From the NCBI GenBank assembly GCA_009923795.1, contig RFSU01000044.1:1-12871 (forward strand): DNA of 12,871 nt, in the 5' to 3' direction. The notes under the pieces were generated by a model, which did not search any database, had not been told where the DNA came from, and worked only from the letters and a program-made list of their open reading frames with translations. Source of the stretch: Sphingomonadaceae bacterium (GTDB taxonomy: Bacteria; Pseudomonadota; Alphaproteobacteria; Sphingomonadales; Sphingomonadaceae). Position numbers and translations under genes: made by a program. Of this stretch, positions 1 through 6,018 are shown one piece after another (within the stretch, counting starts at the first letter, position 1; every line of letters begins with the position of its first letter).

Positions 1-660
1 GGTTGCTCTAAAAACATCCACCGCCGAACGGTCCTTGAGTACATCGCCTTCAACGGTCGAAACCAAGTGTTGAATGTGGCTGAACTTGTGCACCTGCATG
101 AACTCAGTGACCGTGACGCTGGTTGGTGCACAAACCTTCAGCAAATCGTTTCGAGCCAGATCGACCAACATAAGGTGTTCTGCCTGCTCCTTGGCATCAC
201 CTTTGAGCTCGGCTTCTAGGGCCGAATCGGCATCCCAGTCGGAACCTCTCGGCCGGCTACCGGCGATTGGGTGCATGATGGCTCGCCCTTCGGTGACGGT
301 TACCAACGCTTCGGGCGATGAACCGACAATCGCGTAGTCTCCTAGGTCGTCGCTGAGGTTCAGCAAATACATGTAAGGGCTTGGGTTGAGCGCCCTCAAT
401 ACTCGATAGACAGCCAGAGGCGAGGCGTCTGTGGGCAGGTCAAAACGCTGTGAAAGCACAACCTGAAAAACATCACCCACCCGGACGTGCTCTTTGGCGC
501 GCTCGACCATGGCAACGAAAGCTTCTCGCGTGAAATTAGCCTCAACGTGATCGAGGGTGGACTTTTCGCGATTCGCAAGAAAAGGCGACGTCGGTTGCGT
601 CAGTTTCTCGCGAAGCTCTGCGATTCGGATGGACGCTTCACGGTAGTGATCCGCAATGAG
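1..660 (-). CDS. trpE: Anthranilate synthase component I, internal fragment (both ends missing)
   Basis: TrpE makes anthranilate from chorismate, using ammonia supplied by the TrpG glutaminase, in the first committed step of tryptophan synthesis. Reading the minus strand from about 660 down to 1 gives one open frame with family blocks in order: GDVFQVVLSQRF, SPEALV, PIAGSRPRG (about 243-272), EHLMLVDLARND (about 139-180) and FSHIQHLVSTVEG. It leaves the window at FRAT, just before the expected FPAGT-SGAPK block. PIAG rather than PIKG favours TrpE over PabB. The wording (LVDLARND, FMQV-KFSHIQHLVS) recalls actinobacterial TrpE from Microbacteriaceae-like lineages more than alphaproteobacterial ones; this is judged from memory of the family. 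No start is present. The frame stays open past 670 but runs through the argC tail and stops inside the tRNA, so roughly the first 180-200 residues of a normal TrpE are missing. The gene appears cut at about 640-670. Confidence 0.85.
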
Positions 661-670
661 CGCCTCGTCG
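640..670. other. Breakpoint between two unrelated gene fragments
   Basis: Left of this interval the minus strand reads as TrpE. Right of it the plus strand reads as the C-terminus of ArgC. Both genes run away from this point and both lack their 5' parts, which no ordinary divergent gene pair would show. The exact base cannot be fixed by eye, because short stretches in both frames look plausible between about 640 and 670. No transposase, direct repeat or attachment site is visible. The simplest reading is an assembly chimera; a real inversion or transfer junction is possible. Confidence 0.7.
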
Positions 671-768
671 CTGCTCTCGATAATCTCGGCAAAGGCGCTG
701 GCGGTGCGGCCGTTCAGTCGCTGAACTTGATGGCTGGCTTGCCAGAAGACGCGGGTCTGCGCCTCTAA
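646..768 (+). CDS. argC: N-acetyl-gamma-glutamyl-phosphate reductase, C-terminal fragment
   Basis: ArgC is the NADPH-dependent reductase that turns N-acetyl-glutamyl-phosphate into the semialdehyde in arginine synthesis. The last 35 or so residues are clear: RLVAALDNLGKGAGGAAVQ followed by SLNLMAGLPEDAGL and a TAA stop at 766-768. The DNLGKG-GAAVQ-NLM-GLPE-GL pattern is the conserved C-terminus of the long-known ArgC family and looks alphaproteobacterial. Upstream of about 650 the same frame gives arginine-rich nonsense because it lies antisense to trpE, so about 90% of ArgC is absent. An ATG at 487 is in frame but lies inside the trpE part and is not a believable start. The tail ends 6 bases before the 3' end of the convergent tRNA-Arg gene. 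It presumably belongs to the same genome as the rest of the window. Confidence 0.8.
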   Translation: MIRNERLVAALDNLGKGAGGAAVQSLNLMAGLPEDAGLRL

Positions 769-774
769 GAAATT

Positions 775-851
775 TGGTGCACCCGACTGGATTCGAACCA
801 GTGGCCCCCAGATTAGGAATCTGATGCTCTATCCTGCTGAGCTACGGGTGC
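775..851 (-). tRNA. tRNA-Arg (anticodon CCT)
   Basis: The minus strand folds into a full cloverleaf. The acceptor stem is GCACCCG/CGGGTGC, the D stem GCTC/GAGC, the anticodon arm TCAGA-TTCCTAA-TCTGG, the variable loop 5 bases, and the T arm ACTGG-TTCGAAT-CCAGT. The discriminator base is A and CCA is encoded (775-777 on the plus strand reads TGG). The anticodon CCT (815-817 reads AGG on the plus strand) decodes the arginine codon AGG. The gene is 77 bases with CCA. It lies 35 bases downstream of the DUF1178 gene on the same strand and could be transcribed from it or from its own promoter; I see no clear promoter in the gap. Confidence 0.96.
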
Positions 852-886
852 ATCCGGACGCTGACTAGGCGTGCCCGGCCATGGGG

Positions 887-1345
887 TCAATTCTGCTTGT
901 CTGGCGGGATGACGGGCAATGGCAATGGCAAGACAGCAATGCCGTCTTCTATCAGCGATTGCGCCTCATCGGGTGTTGTCTGGCCATGAATAAGTGTCTG
1001 ATCAATTTCGCCGGCATCCATCGCACGGGCCTTGGTCGCAAAATCTGAGCCGACCCATTCAGATTTCGCCAAGAGCGCGGCCTGCGCCTTTGCCAGTTGC
1101 TCTATAAACGCTTTCATCTCTTGTGGCGCTGGTTCAGCCTTGCCAACGGCAAGCGCGGGCGCGTCCTGCTGCTGATTGCCCTTGGCGGGAATATTTGGGG
1201 CCATAACTGCCTTTTCCACCTCAGCAGAGCCACAGATGGGGCAAGCGAGTAATCCCGCCGCTTTCTGGTCAGAAAAAGCAGACGAACTGCCAAACCACGC
1301 TTCAAACACATGACCCTTTGAACATTTAAGATCAAAGACGATCAT
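887..1345 (-). CDS. DUF1178 family protein (zinc-ribbon-like)
   Basis: This 152-residue protein begins MIVFDLKCSKGH-FE-WF and carries CPICGS at residues 35-39, the N-terminal pattern of the DUF1178 family, common in alpha- and betaproteobacteria and without a known function. Cysteines 8, 35 and 38 with His12 could bind a metal such as zinc, but this is inferred from spacing only. A low-complexity Gln/Ala/Pro middle (about 55-75) is followed by a helical part with the family's conserved EWVG-FA--ARAMH-GE-like stretch, here SEWVGSDFATKARAMDAGE. The C-terminus is Pro/Leu-rich. The ATG start overlaps the stop of the upstream amidase gene (ATGA), which suggests translational coupling. It is the last protein gene of the comF-grxC-amidase-DUF1178 run; no terminator is evident after it. 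Confidence 0.85.
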   Translation of the reverse strand: MIVFDLKCSKGHVFEAWFGSSSAFSDQKAAGLLACPICGSAEVEKAVMAPNIPAKGNQQQDAPALAVGKAEPAPQEMKAFIEQLAKAQAALLAKSEWVGSDFATKARAMDAGEIDQTLIHGQTTPDEAQSLIEDGIAVLPLPLPVIPPDKQN

Positions 1346-2163
1346 GGCGCGATCTCAACCGGAGGAATTGGCCGCTTGTGCGCGATCACGGGAACACGGC
1401 CCCGCACCTCTTGAACGCGAGAGAGCGAGATGTCGGCAAAACCCAGCCCGGAGTCTTTCCCCATATCGAGGACAATGTCTCCCCAAGGATCAACGACCAG
1501 TGAGTGGCCAAAGGTCTGGCGGCCATCTTCATGCAGTCCAGTCTGTGCAGCGGCCACAACCCAGCAGGCATTTTCGATGGCTCTCGCCCGCAAAAGAACA
1601 TGCCAATGCGCCTCGCCCGTCGGCACCGTAAAGGCCGCAGGAATGGAGAGTATCTCTGCCCCCGCATTGGACAAAGCCTGATAGAGCGCCCCAAAGCGAA
1701 TGTCATAACAGATGGACAACCCGAGCGCGCTTACGGGCGTGGTGGCAACAACCGACCTTTGGCCTGCGCCATAGGCCGAGGATTCGCGCCAGCTTTCGCC
1801 CGTCGGCAGATCGACATCGAACAAATGCTGCTTGTCATAACGGGCTTTGATCGCGCCCTGATCATCAATCACAAATCCGCGATTGGCGAGTTTCTCCGGA
1901 CCTTGCAGCGCCAAAGAACCGAGATGGACCCAGATCCCAGCCCTATGCGCTGCCGCACGAACGGCATCGAGCACGGGGTCTTCCTCCTCCGTGCGAATAT
2001 GCGCGCGCGCCCTTTGTCGGTTTGAATCCAATAGGCCAGACATTTCCGGCGTAAAAATCATCGCAGCGCCTGCTGCTGCGGCCGCTTCAATGGCCTGAAC
2101 AAGCGCGCCGACGTTCTGCGCCGGATCAATCCCGGCGGTCATTTGAAAAAGCGCAATCTTCAT
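1342..2163 (-). CDS. Carbon-nitrogen hydrolase (Nit1/Nit2-type amidase)
   Basis: This 273-residue cytoplasmic enzyme belongs to the nitrilase superfamily, which hydrolyses amide or nitrile C-N bonds. The catalytic Glu-Lys-Cys triad is visible: Glu40 in FTPEMSG, Lys111 in YDKQHLFDVDLP and Cys152 in LSICYDIRF. The KQHLFDVDLP and SICYDIRFG-LY blocks resemble the Nit1/Nit2 branch (deaminated-glutathione amidase or omega-amidase) more than true nitrilases or biotinidases. A role in repairing deaminated glutathione is therefore likely, and the glutaredoxin gene 3 bases upstream fits a thiol-metabolism setting, but the substrate is inferred. Length is normal for the branch. Its TGA stop overlaps the ATG of the DUF1178 gene. 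No signal peptide is seen. Confidence 0.9.
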   Translation of the reverse strand: MKIALFQMTAGIDPAQNVGALVQAIEAAAAAGAAMIFTPEMSGLLDSNRQRARAHIRTEEEDPVLDAVRAAAHRAGIWVHLGSLALQGPEKLANRGFVIDDQGAIKARYDKQHLFDVDLPTGESWRESSAYGAGQRSVVATTPVSALGLSICYDIRFGALYQALSNAGAEILSIPAAFTVPTGEAHWHVLLRARAIENACWVVAAAQTGLHEDGRQTFGHSLVVDPWGDIVLDMGKDSGLGFADISLSRVQEVRGRVPVIAHKRPIPPVEIAP

Positions 2164-2166
2164 GGA

Positions 2167-2424
2167 TTAGGCGGCAAGCAAAGGGTCCAGCCCAGCTTTG
2201 GCGTCCAGAGCGGCTAGATCATCGGATCCGCCAATATGCAGACCATCAATGAAGATCTGTGGCACGGTCATCCGACCGCTCGAACGTTCAATCATTTCGC
2301 TGCGTTTGGCGGAATCCATAGTGATATCATATTCTTCCATCTCGACGCCTTTGCCGCGCAACAACGCCAATGCCCGCGAGCAATAGGGGCAAAATACTTT
2401 GGTATAGATTTCGACTCTGGCCAT
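2167..2424 (-). CDS. grxC: Glutaredoxin 3 (GrxC)
   Basis: GrxC is a small glutathione-dependent thiol-disulfide oxidoreductase of the cytoplasm. The 85-residue protein starts MARVEIYTK and has the dithiol active site CPYC (Cys12, Cys15), followed by the family's TVPQIFIDG cis-proline segment and the IGGSDDL-AL glutathione-binding segment. The chosen ATG (2422-2424) gives the standard GrxC length and has an AGGAAAG-like ribosome site about 9 bases upstream. An in-frame start 45 bases further up would add 15 residues not typical of the family. It lies 54 bases downstream of comF and 3 bases upstream of the amidase gene on the same strand, so it is probably part of one operon. Confidence 0.95.
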   Translation of the reverse strand: MARVEIYTKVFCPYCSRALALLRGKGVEMEEYDITMDSAKRSEMIERSSGRMTVPQIFIDGLHIGGSDDLAALDAKAGLDPLLAA

Positions 2425-2478
2425 GTTCACCGTCTTTCCTGCTGACCGAGGTGGGTTCCCCGACACCAAATGTCAACG

Positions 2479-3201
2479 TCAGCTCTTATCGCGCAGTGCT
2501 CGGGACCAACACAGCACCCGGACCGACGCCGCTCCAGCCTTTTTGAGCAGACGGGCACAGGCATTCGTCGTTGCACCCGTAGTGTAGACATCATCGACAA
2601 GAAAAACATGACGACCCGAAAGCTGCTGTCGAGCGCCAGCGGCCAAAGCGAATGCGCCTGCGACTTCTTTTCGCCGCGCGTTAGGCGTCAAATGTCCCAA
2701 GGGCGCGGTTCTTTTCTGGCGTCGAAGCATATCTGGGGAGACACTCTGACCGGTCTGCGCTTCAATCGCGCGCGCAATAACCAACGCCTGGTTGAAGCCC
2801 CGTGACCAAAGTCGCCAGCGATGCAAGGGAACTGGCACCAACAGCGCCTCTGGAAAGGCTGCGGCACGGGATGCCATGAGTTGTGCCATGACACGCGCCA
2901 AACCCAGTTTTCGGCCATATTTCAACCGCAGGGCAAGGTCGCGCGACACATCGCCATAGGCAACAGCCGCAAGTACCCCATCATGCTCTGGAGGGGCAGA
3001 GAGACAGGGTGCGCAAATCATGCCGGGCAGATCCATCGGCGTGGTACAGAGGGTGCACCCTGTATCGGGCAAATGGTCCAGTTGCTGCCAGCAGGACGCA
3101 CAGAAAAAGCCCTGACGTTCGAGAATATCTCCACACCCGGCGCAGTGGCGCGGCAAGGCAAAATCCAGCGGCAAAGACGCCCATCGGTCAAACCAACCCA
3201 T
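2479..3201 (-). CDS. comF: ComF-family phosphoribosyltransferase-like protein
   Basis: ComF proteins have a PRPP-binding fold and are needed for uptake of transforming DNA in naturally competent bacteria; their exact role in most alphaproteobacteria is not known. This 240-residue version has an N-terminal double zinc-ribbon: Cys20, Cys23, Cys34, Cys37, then Cys49, Cys52, Cys63 and Cys66. It is followed by LVPVPLHRWRLWSRGFNQ (about 121-138) and the PRPP loop FLVDDVYTTGAT (about 200-211), both diagnostic. The start at 3201 (MGWFDRW) gives the usual length; an ATG at 3222 would add 7 residues, and the frame is open as far as 3306, overlapping the divergent gene. The 3201 start is favoured because it sits in an inverted repeat symmetrical with the start of the divergent gene. 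It is the first gene of the comF-grxC-amidase-DUF1178 run. Confidence 0.9.
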   Translation of the reverse strand: MGWFDRWASLPLDFALPRHCAGCGDILERQGFFCASCWQQLDHLPDTGCTLCTTPMDLPGMICAPCLSAPPEHDGVLAAVAYGDVSRDLALRLKYGRKLGLARVMAQLMASRAAAFPEALLVPVPLHRWRLWSRGFNQALVIARAIEAQTGQSVSPDMLRRQKRTAPLGHLTPNARRKEVAGAFALAAGARQQLSGRHVFLVDDVYTTGATTNACARLLKKAGAASVRVLCWSRALRDKS

Positions 3202-3246
3202 TGCCACTTGTCGCGCGCGCATCCCATCGGCACAAGTGGCCAATGG
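3198..3246. repeat. Near-perfect inverted repeat across two divergent start codons
   Basis: The left arm CCATTGCCACTTGT (3198-3211) and the right arm ACAAGTGGCCAATGG (3232-3246) are reverse complements except for one extra base in the right arm. They are separated by 20 bases rich in CG. The left arm contains the comF start codon (CAT, 3199-3201) and the right arm the methyltransferase start codon (ATG, 3243-3245). Each gene therefore begins with almost the same sequence, ACAAGTGGC(C)AATGG. It could be a shared operator, paired ribosome-loading signals, or a fold in an overlapping transcript. The repeat is seen directly; its function is inferred. Confidence 0.6.
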
Positions 3247-4043
3247 TCGATCCAATATTCTCCAATAAGCGCAGACGCTTGAACCGTGCACGGGCGATGC
3301 GCGCACCCGCCGACTCGCGCTGGCTACTTGACCGAATGGCCGAAGACCTCGCTGATCGCTTGTCCTTCATGACACTGAACGTCACCAACGCCTTGCTGAT
3401 CGGCCATGGCGCGCGCCAATTGGCGGATAGCCTTGGGGCGGATGCAACCCTTCTCCAATGCGACCTTGCGCCTGCGCCAAAGGTTCACCTTGTCGCCGAT
3501 GAAGACAGACTGCCTATTGCCAATGCCAGCATGGATCTGGTCGTCGCCTGCGGGATGCTGGACAGCATAGACGATCTGCCCGGTGCCCTCATCCTGATGC
3601 GGCGCGCTTTGCGGCCAGGTGGCTTGTTTCTGGGAGCGATGCTGGGGGCTGGCACACTTTCAGGCCTAAAGGGCATGATTCAAACCATTGAGGCCAGCAG
3701 CACATTGCCGTCAGCCGTGCGATTTCACCCGCAAATTGATGTGCGATCGGCAGGCGACCTTTTGTTTCGAGCGGGCTTTTCAACGCCTGTCGCGGATCAG
3801 GATATGATCAGCGTCGACTATGGATCCTTTCGGGCGCTGCGCAACGACATCCTTGGCGCAGGAGCCGGGAACGCTCTCAATTCACGCCAACCAATGTCGC
3901 GCGAACTTTACAGCAGGGCACGGGCCGAGGTCGACACAGGCCACTCAGAGGTTTTTGCGCCAATTTTCTTGACCGGATGGGCGCCCGATACCGGGGAGGT
4001 AAAGCCCGCAGGCCCCGTCAAAGGATTTGGTGGAGCCTTGTAA
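3243..4043 (+). CDS. NDUFAF5-like methyltransferase-fold protein
   Basis: This 266-residue protein has a class I SAM-methyltransferase layout and resembles NDUFAF5, the mitochondrial complex I assembly factor that hydroxylates an arginine of NDUFS7. Similar features are an N-terminal VDPIFSNKRRRLNRAR segment, VADEDRLPIANASMDLVV (about 84-101), DDLPGAL-LMRRALRPGGLFLGAM (about 110-133), a G-DLLFRAGFSTPVADQD-I-VDY block and a C-terminal IF-TGWAPD. The expected glycine-rich SAM loop DLGCGRG is replaced by LLIGHGARQL (about 51-60), so SAM binding may be altered or lost. The start at 3243 is chosen because upstream sequence in frame (open to 3009) is antisense to comF. Its 3' end overlaps the convergent mutT gene by 26 bases. 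A role in complex I maturation is inferred by homology only. Confidence 0.85.
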   Translation: MVDPIFSNKRRRLNRARAMRAPADSRWLLDRMAEDLADRLSFMTLNVTNALLIGHGARQLADSLGADATLLQCDLAPAPKVHLVADEDRLPIANASMDLVVACGMLDSIDDLPGALILMRRALRPGGLFLGAMLGAGTLSGLKGMIQTIEASSTLPSAVRFHPQIDVRSAGDLLFRAGFSTPVADQDMISVDYGSFRALRNDILGAGAGNALNSRQPMSRELYSRARAEVDTGHSEVFAPIFLTGWAPDTGEVKPAGPVKGFGGAL

Positions 4044-4422
4044 CCAGCGGCACGTCCGCCGGTGGCATATCAAATTCGGCCAACTGGTCGGCAGAACACC
4101 AGCAGAGCTCGTCCGCGATCAACGCCTGCGGCTCCCCTTGCCAATGGCGGATCAAATAAAGCAACAGGATAAGGTCCTCCTTGTCGCCAGCAACGCTCGT
4201 GAACGCAAAGGGCTCAAGGTTTGCCTCCTGCACGTTGATGCCCAATTCCTCTTGCAGTTCCCGCACCAACCCCGCCGCAAGCCCTTCATCCGCCTCAATC
4301 TTGCCGCCGGGGAATTCCCATAGACCGGCCATTGGCTTTCCCTCTGGCCGCTTTTGGATCAGGATTTTCTGGTCTGGGCGCACCAAGGCTGCCGCTACAA
4401 TCAGCCTGCGTTGGCGTGTCAT
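4018..4422 (-). CDS. mutT: Nudix hydrolase, MutT-type (8-oxo-dGTP diphosphatase)
   Basis: MutT enzymes hydrolyse 8-oxo-dGTP to the monophosphate and so keep oxidised guanine out of DNA. The Nudix box GX5EX7REUXEEXGU is complete (GKIEADE, then RELQEELGI, at about residues 38-60). The preceding KRPEGKPMAGLWEFPGGK and the C-terminal DELCW-S-DQL match the MutT family closely. The ATG at 4422 gives a normal 134 residues starting MTRQRRLIVAAAL. A GTG at 4480-4482 would add 20 residues and overlaps the stop of the upstream M48 gene as GTGA, and another GTG lies at 4440; no strong ribosome site settles the choice. The gene is last in the run from the unknown secreted protein to mutT and overlaps the convergent methyltransferase gene by 26 bases. 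Confidence 0.9.
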   Translation of the reverse strand: MTRQRRLIVAAALVRPDQKILIQKRPEGKPMAGLWEFPGGKIEADEGLAAGLVRELQEELGINVQEANLEPFAFTSVAGDKEDLILLLYLIRHWQGEPQALIADELCWCSADQLAEFDMPPADVPLVTRLHQIL

Positions 4423-4478
4423 CTGTTCAATATGTGTCACCAATCCGCGATAGGCACTTGCCGAGCAGCGGGCAAGCG

Positions 4479-5969
4479 TCACCCTATTATGGCGCGGGCC
4501 AGTGTGACGATCTTCACCTTCTGCCCAACACGCAGAGGTTCATTTTCCGCCAGCCCGTTCAGCACTCGAAATCGTTCTTGCTGAAAATCAGAATAGGCCA
4601 TGCGAGAGGACAAGCTCTGGATCGTGTCATTCGCCCGAACGGTGACAATCTCAATCCGGCGGGGACGAATGGCAGCAACTTCGGCGTCCGAAAGCCTGCG
4701 GACACTGTCAAATAACGCGCGAAAAACCTGTGAGCCAACAGGGGTCATAGACACCATATGATAAGCCGACTTAGGGCCAAATTCATAGGCATAGACGGTG
4801 ACATCCACCCATCCTGAATTGGTCGATGCGCGCGCCACCGCATAAGCGACAGGAAGTCCATTCACGCTTGTGCGGCGAACCATGCTGTTGCCCAATGTGC
4901 TTTGTTCACCGCCTATATCCCGAAGCACGCGACGCACATAGGCGTCCATATCTCCATCATATCGCGCTCCGGAAAACTGGGCCTTTCCGCCTGCCCCCGT
5001 GATCGTGACGGCATCAGGCGCATTATTGAGGACAAAGCCAGCAGGCGCTGAAAAGCTAAGGCGCAATTCTGGATGACGGAACAAATTTCCATCAACGAGC
5101 CCCTGTTCGGGATCATCGTCATATAACATCCCATTCAGCATGGCGACGAAGGCGTCACGATTAACCGTGCGCGCATTTGGCGCCATAGTTACAACCTTTT
5201 GTCGAGCACGGACCACCCGGCTGCCGGGATCAGGGTGAGTGCTCGCCCATTCGGGCAGCGGCTTGTCGCTCCTGCCAGCACGCCGCGTATCGAGGGACGT
5301 TTGTGCCGCCAGCGAGGCGAGCATGGTTGAGGCGGCTATGGGGTCATAACCTGCTCGTGTCAGATAGATCACACCAAGATCATCCGCCTCATATTCCTGC
5401 GTGCGTGAATAGCTCAGGACATAGCGTTGTGCGATGGCACTGCCCAGTTCCTGGCCCAATCGCGCGCCACTATCGCCCAAGAGGACGCCGCCAAGAACGG
5501 TCGCCAAAACAGCCCCAAGCCCTGCGCGCGTTGCCCGGCTGTTGCGCTTTGCAGAATGACGCGCGGCGACATGCCCGACTTCATGGCCCAGAACCGACGC
5601 CAGCTCCGCCTCATTATTCATGAGGGCCATCAGCTGACGCGTGATGTAAACATAGCCGCCGGGAATGGCGAAGGCATTGTTCACGGGCGAATTCAGCAAG
5701 GAAATGGTAAATTCTTGCGGGGAGTTCGCCAGACCCGATTGCGCGGCGACCGATTGGCCAATGCGCGTCAAATAGGCCGCCTGCGTCCCTTCATAAAGCC
5801 CGCCAAATTCCGCCAAAAGCTGCGGATGCGCCTTTGCGCCATCGGCCTTGTCTCGTGCTGATATGGATTGCGGGACCTGCGCCTCTGCTTGGGTGTCTAT
5901 GAAGAATAGAGGACCAGCGGATGCTGCCACCAGCGTGAGCCCGGCAATGCCAAAAAGCCATAATCTCAT
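4479..5969 (-). CDS. Secreted M48 metalloprotease with LysM-like C-terminus
   Basis: This 496-residue protein starts with a signal peptide (hydrophobic residues 3-20, likely cleavage after AEA at about residue 30), which points to the periplasm. The M48 peptidase domain has the zinc motif HEVGH (residues 129-133) and the third-ligand region EYEADDLG (about 192-199), preceded by NNAFAIPGGYVYITR. This resembles BepA-type proteases, which handle misfolded outer-membrane proteins. In place of the TPR domain of BepA, the C-terminal half has an unassigned beta-rich-looking region. It ends in a LysM-like stretch, VRANDTIQSLSSRM up to LRVGQKVKIV (about 443-487), suggesting contact with peptidoglycan; both are inferences. 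A GGAG ribosome site lies about 12 bases before the ATG. The gene sits 49 bases after accA and its stop touches the mutT region. Confidence 0.9.
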   Translation of the reverse strand: MRLWLFGIAGLTLVAASAGPLFFIDTQAEAQVPQSISARDKADGAKAHPQLLAEFGGLYEGTQAAYLTRIGQSVAAQSGLANSPQEFTISLLNSPVNNAFAIPGGYVYITRQLMALMNNEAELASVLGHEVGHVAARHSAKRNSRATRAGLGAVLATVLGGVLLGDSGARLGQELGSAIAQRYVLSYSRTQEYEADDLGVIYLTRAGYDPIAASTMLASLAAQTSLDTRRAGRSDKPLPEWASTHPDPGSRVVRARQKVVTMAPNARTVNRDAFVAMLNGMLYDDDPEQGLVDGNLFRHPELRLSFSAPAGFVLNNAPDAVTITGAGGKAQFSGARYDGDMDAYVRRVLRDIGGEQSTLGNSMVRRTSVNGLPVAYAVARASTNSGWVDVTVYAYEFGPKSAYHMVSMTPVGSQVFRALFDSVRRLSDAEVAAIRPRRIEIVTVRANDTIQSLSSRMAYSDFQQERFRVLNGLAENEPLRVGQKVKIVTLARAIIG

Positions 5970-6018
5970 CTGCTATAAACTCCATCGACGCACAAAGTCC
6001 GCCGAGCCAGAGCTTGCC

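Noticed and set aside
487..660. Plus-strand open frame upstream of the ArgC tail as a separate arginine-rich gene
   Set aside because: It is antisense to the clearly conserved trpE segment and reads as arginine-rich shadow sequence. Only the part after about 650 resembles ArgC.
775..851. tRNA-Arg close to the trpE/argC breakpoint as an integration (attachment) site
   Set aside because: The breakpoint lies over 100 bases from the tRNA with intact argC tail between them. The tRNA is complete, no integrase-type mobile gene or repeated tRNA end is seen, and the only tyrosine recombinase is housekeeping XerD.
852..886. Small hairpin (GGACGC / GCGTGCC) between the DUF1178 gene and the tRNA as a terminator
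   Set aside because: The stem is short with a bulge and no T-run follows on the transcribed strand.
1504..2025. 173-residue plus-strand open frame opposite the amidase
   Set aside because: It is an antisense shadow; the minus-strand frame has the full Glu-Lys-Cys triad and family blocks.
3009..3242. 78-residue N-terminal extension of the methyltransferase gene
   Set aside because: The extension is antisense to the conserved cysteine-rich ComF N-terminus and has no resemblance to NDUFAF5-like proteins; the ATG at 3243 fits the family.
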